DNA of 64,000 nt from Halisarca cf. caerulea (Eukaryota; Porifera; Demospongiae; Chondrillida; Halisarcidae): positions 152,701-216,700 of the forward strand of contig CAUJGJ010000432.1 in NCBI GenBank assembly GCA_963170055.1, in the 5' to 3' direction. Below the pieces are notes generated by a model. It searched no databases and was not told the DNA's origin. It worked only from the letters and a program-made list of their open reading frames with translations. Made by a program: the position numbers and the translations under genes. Positions 58,143-64,000 of this stretch are shown in pieces. Position 1 is the stretch's first letter. The number at the start of each line of letters is the position of its first letter.

Positions 58143-58620
58143 CGTGTGTGCATGTGTGCATGTGTGCGTGTGAGTTGGTGATTCACTTTTAACAATAAAT
58201 AATGCTGTTGCCAATTTCACTAGGAAATGATGAGTGATCATGTGACTGTCAGCTGAACAGCATTCACTGGGGGGGTGTGGTTTTTGCCCTCTAATGTTGT
58301 TCATAGCAGTGGGGTAATGTGAGGTCTTTCATTTTCAAAGCCTTATAAGGTCATCTACATAATATCAAAGGTAGTGCCAATCGTTTCAGGGCTAAAATGA
58401 GTTTCTACTCTCACCATCGCTTATCAACACTTTCCTTGCCTCTAACCTTTCCTGATGAGCCTATCTGTGAGTTAATGGGTGTCCTTATTCTAATGCAAAC
58501 ATTGTGTGTTTTTGTTGTGGCCAGTGGCTGTATGGCTTCATATGGCTTTAGTGATGGGTCGTGTTCTCTGCAGACTACCCATTCAGTCCAGGAGTGTCTG
58601 CTCAGAGAGAAGAGAGGACA
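57488..58620. other. Divergent spacer between RAB9 and the GRAF gene
   Basis: Both genes are transcribed outward from this 1.1 kb. It contains a (GT)n microsatellite (58083-58138). No coding exon is supported here; 5' untranslated exons are possible. Confidence 0.5.
58083..58168. repeat. (GT)n microsatellite
   Basis: About 56 bp of pure GT followed by a GCAT-interrupted GT tract. Confidence 0.95.
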
Positions 58621-61600
58621 ATGGGACTTCCCCCACTGGAGTATCTGGAGTGTTATCTTGATTCACCTTCCTTCAGAGAGAACATTAGGCTTTATGAGAG
58701 GGAACTGAATGCCAACTCGGAGAAGTTGAAGGCTCTATTGAAAGAATGTAGACAAATGATAAAAGCCACAGAAGGTTAAAGCCTTCCTTGGAGTCCTCCT
58801 GCCTGTGATTTGTCACTCAATTGAGAATCTTTTTCTTTTTAGATTATTCAAGAACCCTGACATCTTTTGCAACAGTTCTGGGAGAGTTCTCCTTTGAAAC
58901 AGAAGGATCAGAGAAGTCTGATGAAGAGAGAATGCTGGGTATGCCTGTGTTTGTAGCCACTATTGCACCATCACCACCAGCACCATCAGTACCAGCACCA
59001 CCTGCACCACCACCACCACCACCAGCACCATCACCAGTACCATCACCTGCACCGTCATCTGCACCATCACCACCAGCACCATCACCATCTGCACTATCAT
59101 TGCTTGCACCAACACCACCAACACCACCAGTACCAGCACCGGTGCAATCCCCACCTGCACCATCACCACCAGCACCACCACCACCACCTGTACCACCAGC
59201 ACCACCACCACCACCTGTACCACCATCACCACCAGCACCACCACCACCACCTGTACCACCACCACCACCTGTACCACCATCACCACCAGCACCAGCACCA
59301 CCACCACCTGCACCATCACCACCAGCACCACCACCACCACCTGTACCACCACCACCTGTACCACCACCACCACCTGTACCACCATCACCACCAGCACCAG
59401 CACCACCACCACCTGTACCACCACCACCTGTACCACCACCACCACCTGTACCACCACTACCTGTACTACCACCACCACCACCTGTACCACCACCACCTGT
59501 ATCACCACCACCTGTACCACCACCACCACCTGCACTGCCGCCACCTGTACCACCACCACCACCAACTGTACCACCACCACCTGTGCCACCACCTGCACCA
59601 TCAGGAAATTTTAACAGGTACTGTTTTTAATCATGTTTCTCTTCAGCCTCTTCCTTGACAAGCTTTTCAGAAACTCTTCTACTGATAGAAGAGTCTCGTA
59701 CAAATTTGGTCAGTGTTTTTGCTGTCAGTTCTTTCCATTTTGTTTCAGTTTGGTCTCATGTACTTAGATAACAACCATGACACATCGGCTGGTCAAGAAT
59801 TTGGAGAAATTCCGGAAGGAGAACATTCACAGCTGCAAAGTAAACCTTGTCTTACAGCATTGACCTCATTCAAGCTGAACTTAAATTACATATTATCATT
59901 TGTAGACACATGTGTTGTGTGTGGGAGGGGAACGTGTATGAGGGGGACATTAAGTGTGTTGTGTGCACATTTGTGTGGGGGGACATTACTTGTGTTGTAT
60001 GCACATGTGTGTGAAGGGGAGACATTACATGTGTTGTGTGCACATTTGTGTGTGTGGGGGGGGGGACATTACGTGTGTTGTGTGTGCATGTGTGTGAAGG
60101 GGAGACATTACGTGTGTTGTGTGTACATGTGTGTGAAGGGGGGACATTACGTGTGTTGTGTGCACATGTGTGTGAAGGGGGGACATCACGTGTGTCGTGT
60201 GCATGTGTGTGAAGGGGGGACATCACGTGTGTCGTGTGCATGTGTGTGAAGGGGGGACATTACGTGTGTTGTGTGTACATGTGTGTGAAGGGGGGACATT
60301 ATGTGTGTTGTGTGCATGTGTGTGAAGGGGGGACATCACGTGTGTCGTGTGCATGTGTGTGTAGTGAGTGAATGGAATGCTTGTGTTCAGCTTGATTGGT
60401 GACTTGTTAGGAGGAGAAAAAGAAATTTGACAGAGCAACTGAAAGATACTATCAGTTCATGGACAAGTTTCTGTCTCAGTCTCAAAAGAAAGGTGCTCCT
60501 CTGCCTGAGGTACGTTTGTGGTCTTCTTGTTGGTCCTTGTAGACTACTCAGTGTCAGTCATTGGTCATCACAGTACGAGGACCAGCTGGTTAAGGAGCAG
60601 CTGTCTTTCCAGCAAGCGTCATTTCAGTATGTCTGCATGGTGCAAGACTTGCATGCACAAAAACAGTACGAACTGATGGAACCAGTGAGAAATGACTAAT
60701 CTGTTGAGTGTGTGTCGTGTGTCACTATTGCCACTTCTCAACAGATAATTGGGTACTTCCACGACATCACTGCCTTCTTTCACCAAGGTGAATATTTCTC
60801 AGTTTATGCATACATACCACCCCACCTCACACTGGTCCACATTCCCTCCTCACACTGGTCCATGCTCCCTACCTCACACTGGTTCATACTCCCCACCTCA
60901 CACTGGTCCATGCTCCCCACCTCACACTGGTTCATACTCCCCACCTCACACTGGTCCATGCTCCCCACCTCACACTGGTCCATGCTCCCCACCTCACACT
61001 GGTCCATGCTCCCCACCTCACACTGGTCCATGCTCCCCACCTCACACTGGTCCACACTCCCTACCTCACACCGGTCCATGCTCCCCACCTCACACTGGTC
61101 CTGCTCCCTATCTCACACCGGTTCATACTCCCCACCTCACACTGGTCCATGCTCCCTACCTCACACTGGTTCATACTCCCCACCTCACACTGGTCCATGC
61201 TCCCCACCTCACACTGGTTCATACTCCCCACCTCACACTGGTCCATGCTCCCCACCTCACACTGGTCCATACTCCCTATCTCACACTGGTCCATGCTCCA
61301 TGCTCCCTATCTCACACTGGTCCATGCTCCCCACCTCACACTGGTCCATGCTCCCCACCTTACACTGGTCAATGCTCCCTATCTCACACCAGTTCATACT
61401 CCCCACCTCACACTGGTCCATGCTCCCCACCTCACACTGGTCCATGCTCCCTACCTCACACTGGTCCATGCTCCCCATCTCACACTGGTCCATGCTCCCC
61501 ACCTCACACTGGTCCATGCTCCCCACCTCACACTGGTCCATGCTCCCTATCTCACACTGGTCCATGCTCCCCACCTCACACTGGTCCATGCTCCCCACCT

Positions 61601-63418
61601 TACACTGGTCAATGCTCCCTATCTCACACCAGTTCATACTCCCCACCTCACACCAGTTCATACTCCCCACCTCACACTGGTCCATGCTCCCCACCTCACA
61701 CTGGTCCATGCTCCCTACCTCACACTGGTCCATGCTCCCCACCTCACACTGGTCCATGCTCCCCACCTCACACTGGTCCATGCTCCCCACCTCACACTGG
61801 TCCATGCTCCCCACCTTACACTGGTCCATGCTTCCTATCTCACACCAGTTCATACTCCCCACCTCACACTGGTCCATGTTCCCTACCTCACACTGGTCCA
61901 TGCTCCCCACCTCACACTGGTCCATGCTCCCTATCTCACACCAGTTCGTACTCCCCACCTCACACTGGTCCATGCTCCCTACCTCACACTGGTCCATGCT
62001 CCCCACCTCACACTGGTCCATGCTCCCTATCTCACACTGGTCCATGCTCCCCACCTCACACTGGTCCATGCTCCCTACCTCACACTGGTCCATGCTCCCC
62101 ACCTTACACTGGTCCATGCTCCCTATCTCACACCAGTTCATACTCCCCACCTCACACTGGTCCATGCTCCCTACCTCACACTGGTCCATACTCCCCACCT
62201 CACACTGGTCCATGCTCCCTACCTCACACTGGTCCATGCTCCCCACCTCACACTGGTCCATGCTCCCTATCTCACACCAGTTCATACTCCCCTCCTCACA
62301 TGCATACATACCATGCTGAGTGAAGGGTTAGTCAGTGAAGTTTGTCTCTTCTTCAGCTTATGATGCTGCTTCCAGTTTGTCCCCTTTTGTGGAAAAGATA
62401 CAACATAAAGTTCAGCTGGTTAGTGGGCGTGGTCTCAGCTTGGGGGTGTGGTCACAACATGTTTACTAGCTTGTGGGTGTGCTTGTATGATCATCCTGGA
62501 TAAAGAGTGTGTTCGTATGTAGTAAGTATTGACTGATGAGTTTCATCCAAAGCTTCACTCCTATACCCTCAACCCTCACACCCTCAACCCTCACACCCTC
62601 AACCCTCACGCCCTCAACCCTTACACCCTCAACCCTTACACCCTCAACCCTTACACTCTCAACCCTCACACCCTCAACCCTCACACCCTCAACCCTCACA
62701 CCCTCAACCCTTACACCCTCAACCCTTACACTCTCAACCCTTCACCCTCACATTCTCAACCCTCACACCCTCACACCCTCACACCCATGTAGCTGAGAGA
62801 GGTGTTCTTGGATTGTCAGAACAAGCGATATGCTCTCAAGACAGCCGTCCTAGCCAAAGCCCAAGAGATGGTCTCTCAGCATCCAGAGTTCAAGAGACAA
62901 GGACATCTCATGGTGCACGAGAGGAAAGGAAGTGAGTATTCCATAAATAGTGTGATTCAGTGGACATAAGCCACTCCCCTTCCGTGTCAGGTGTGCTGCA
63001 GTCTGGTTGGGTGAGGTACTTCGCTCAGTTCAGGAAGAACGAAGATGTTGGATGCATCGGAGAAGTGAAGCTGGTGTCTTTGGAGAGTAGAGGCAATCTA
63101 CCAGTGAGTATTATGGATTGACAGCTGTATGTTCTTCTGTGTTACCATGGTAACAATCATCCAGAGAGATTTTGTGGAGGTAAAGAAGTGTATCCGTTGC
63201 CGTCATGATGATGTGGATAGGAGATATTGCATGGAGCTGGAATTAGTCCTGGGCTCTGCGTAAGTGTTTGTGTCATGAGATATCATGTGATGTCATGTGA
63301 TGTCATGTGATGTTTCATGTTATCCAGTCAGGAGGACCCTATGAAGAAGTACACAGTCCAGGCAATGAACCAGGACGACAGGCAGAAGTGGATGGATGCT
63401 ATGGAAGGCAAAGAGCCT
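58621..63418 (+). CDS. GRAF/oligophrenin-family BAR-PH RhoGAP (3' partial)
   Basis: These proteins shape and sense curved membrane (BAR), bind phosphoinositides (PH) and inactivate Rho GTPases (RhoGAP). Exons 58621-58774, 58843-58938, 59647-59708, 59768-59839, 60411-60509, 60574-60684, 60745-60787, 62357-62418, 62793-62931, 62991-63103, 63165-63259, 63328-63418 keep phase, 379 codons. The start MGLPPLEYLECYLDSPSF matches the family (MGLPALEFSDCCLDSP). BAR segments: SLTSFSETLLLIEESR, LEKFRKENIHSCK, EEKKKFDRATERYYQ, ASFQYVCMVQDLHAQKQYEL. PH: GHLMVHERKG, SGWVRYFAQFRKN, DDVDRRYCMELELV, DDRQKWMDAMEGKEP, the last nearly identical to family members. The donor GTGAGA at 63419 shows it continues; RhoGAP and SH3 parts lie outside. 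ARHGAP26, ARHGAP10, ARHGAP42 and OPHN1 cannot be told apart here. Confidence 0.9.
58960..59615 (+). repeat. (CCACCA)n-type minisatellite in BAR intron
   Basis: About 650 bp of CACCACCAGCAC and CACCACCTGTAC units. All three frames are open on both strands and the plus frame reads as a Pro-rich protein. The flanking donor (58939) and acceptor (59646), with matching phase and BAR homology on both sides, show it is intronic. Confidence 0.9.
59920..60365 (+). repeat. About 38-bp minisatellite
   Basis: Units of GGGGGACATTACGTGTGTTG plus TGTGCACATGTGTGTGAA in GRAF intron 59840-60410. Confidence 0.93.
60825..62300 (+). repeat. 1.5-kb, 24-bp minisatellite (about 61 copies)
   Basis: Unit CACCTCACACTGGTCCATGC plus TCCC, with TATCTCACACCAGTTCATAC variants and visible higher-order blocks (compare 61300-61400 with 61540-61640). 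It fills GRAF intron 60788-62356. Confidence 0.96.
62565..62785 (+). repeat. 15-bp minisatellite (ACCCTCAACCCTCAC)
   Basis: About 14 units with CTTAC variants, ending just before the acceptor at 62792. Confidence 0.93.
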
Positions 63419-63469
63419 GTGAGAATGGGCGGATAATGCACTGAGCAGTGCTTGTACATTACAAACCAT

Positions 63470-63858
63470 TCTAACCCAGACCTACTCTAACCCGGACCTA
63501 CTCTAACCCGGACCTACTCTTAGCTAGACCTACTCTACCCCAGACTTGCTCTAACCCAGACCTACTCTACCCCAGACCTACTCTAACCCAGACCTACTCT
63601 AACCCAGACCTACTCTTAGCTAGACCTACTCCAACCCAGACCTGCTCTAACCCAGACCTACTCTTAGCTAAACCCACTCTAACCCAGACCTACTCTTAGC
63701 TAGACCTACTCCAACCCAGACCTGCTCTAACCCAGACCTACTCTTAGCTAAACCCACTCTAACCCAGACCTACTCTAACCCAGACCTGCTCTTAGCTAGA
63801 CCTACTCCAACCCAGACCTACTCTTAGCTAGATCTACTCTAACCCAGACCTACTCTTA
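63470..63858 (+). repeat. 18-bp minisatellite (CTCTAACCCAGACCTACT)
   Basis: About 22 units with CTTAGCTAGACC variants and a recurring larger block, in the GRAF intron that begins at 63419. Confidence 0.93.
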
Positions 63859-63859
63859 G

Positions 63860-64000
63860 CAGGGTTCTATCTAGGATTTGAATTTTGGGGGGAAGCTTGA
63901 GTATTACACTGAATGACTGCCGCGCAAGATATGCATGTAGATTAGATCCATGTATTGTATGTGTATAGCAGGGTGATGGGGGGGAGGGGGCAGTTACAAA
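63860..64000. mobile_element. Left part of a possible CAGGG-type MITE, cut by window end
   Basis: CAGGGTTCTATCTAGGATTT is followed by a G run (63887-63893) and a second G-rich stretch (63977-63989). The start sequence and composition match the elements at 476-884 and 12983-13400. The right end is outside the window. Confidence 0.45.

Noticed and set aside
58821..59630. Pro-rich protein of about 270 residues, formin-like in look
   Set aside because: The CCACCA minisatellite is read through from a BAR exon. A GTATGC donor at 58939 and an acceptor at 59646 with matching phase and BAR homology show that it is intronic.
60712..62323. Open frames of over 500 codons in three plus-strand frames
   Set aside because: They are frames of a 24-bp minisatellite without stop codons. 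The interval lies between an in-phase donor (60788) and acceptor (62356) of the GRAF BAR region.

Overview
The window is eukaryotic nuclear DNA from an animal. It holds intron-rich genes with clean GT/AG boundaries, many micro- and minisatellites, several families of small non-autonomous DNA transposons, and genes of metazoan type (BRCA2, HERC2, SLAIN, EMI-type extracellular Cu/Zn SOD, RECQL5, RAB9, GRAF/oligophrenin). The species cannot be read from the sequence. The divergent but complete domain structures fit an invertebrate, perhaps an early-branching one such as a sponge; that part is a guess.

Layout. 1-2340: no gene seen; one MITE and a decayed LINE tail. 2344-11197 (+): BRCA2, with its 5' end missing, seven BRC-type repeats, then the helical, OB1, tower, OB2 and OB3 regions. 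11312-40765 (+): HERC2, whose ATG lies 114 bp after the BRCA2 stop. It has RLD1, cytochrome-b5-like, MIB/HERC2, UBA-like, CPH, ZZ, DOC, RLD2, RLD3 and HECT regions in the family order. A tRNA-Gln(UUG) gene lies in one of its introns. 41046-43766 (+): a SLAIN-family microtubule plus-end protein carrying about 45 decapeptide repeats. 45620-49014 (+): a secreted Cu/Zn superoxide dismutase with an N-terminal EMI-like module. 49563-56201 (-): RECQL5. 56834-57460 (-): RAB9, a single coding exon. 58621-63418 (+, continuing past the window): the BAR and PH part of a GRAF/oligophrenin RhoGAP.

Three of the seven protein genes (BRCA2, HERC2, RECQL5) act in homologous recombination or DNA-damage signalling. 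SLAIN, RAB9 and GRAF act on microtubule tips and membrane traffic. I see no operon-like logic; the tight BRCA2-HERC2 spacing is the one arrangement that could couple expression.

The non-coding part is dominated by tandem arrays. Well-bounded MITEs with visible target-site duplications sit in introns, often inside those arrays. Splice models below were made by eye from GT/AG sites, reading phase and remembered family alignments. The RECQL5, SLAIN, SOD and GRAF models keep phase through every exon; for HERC2 only the domain-bearing exons were traced.
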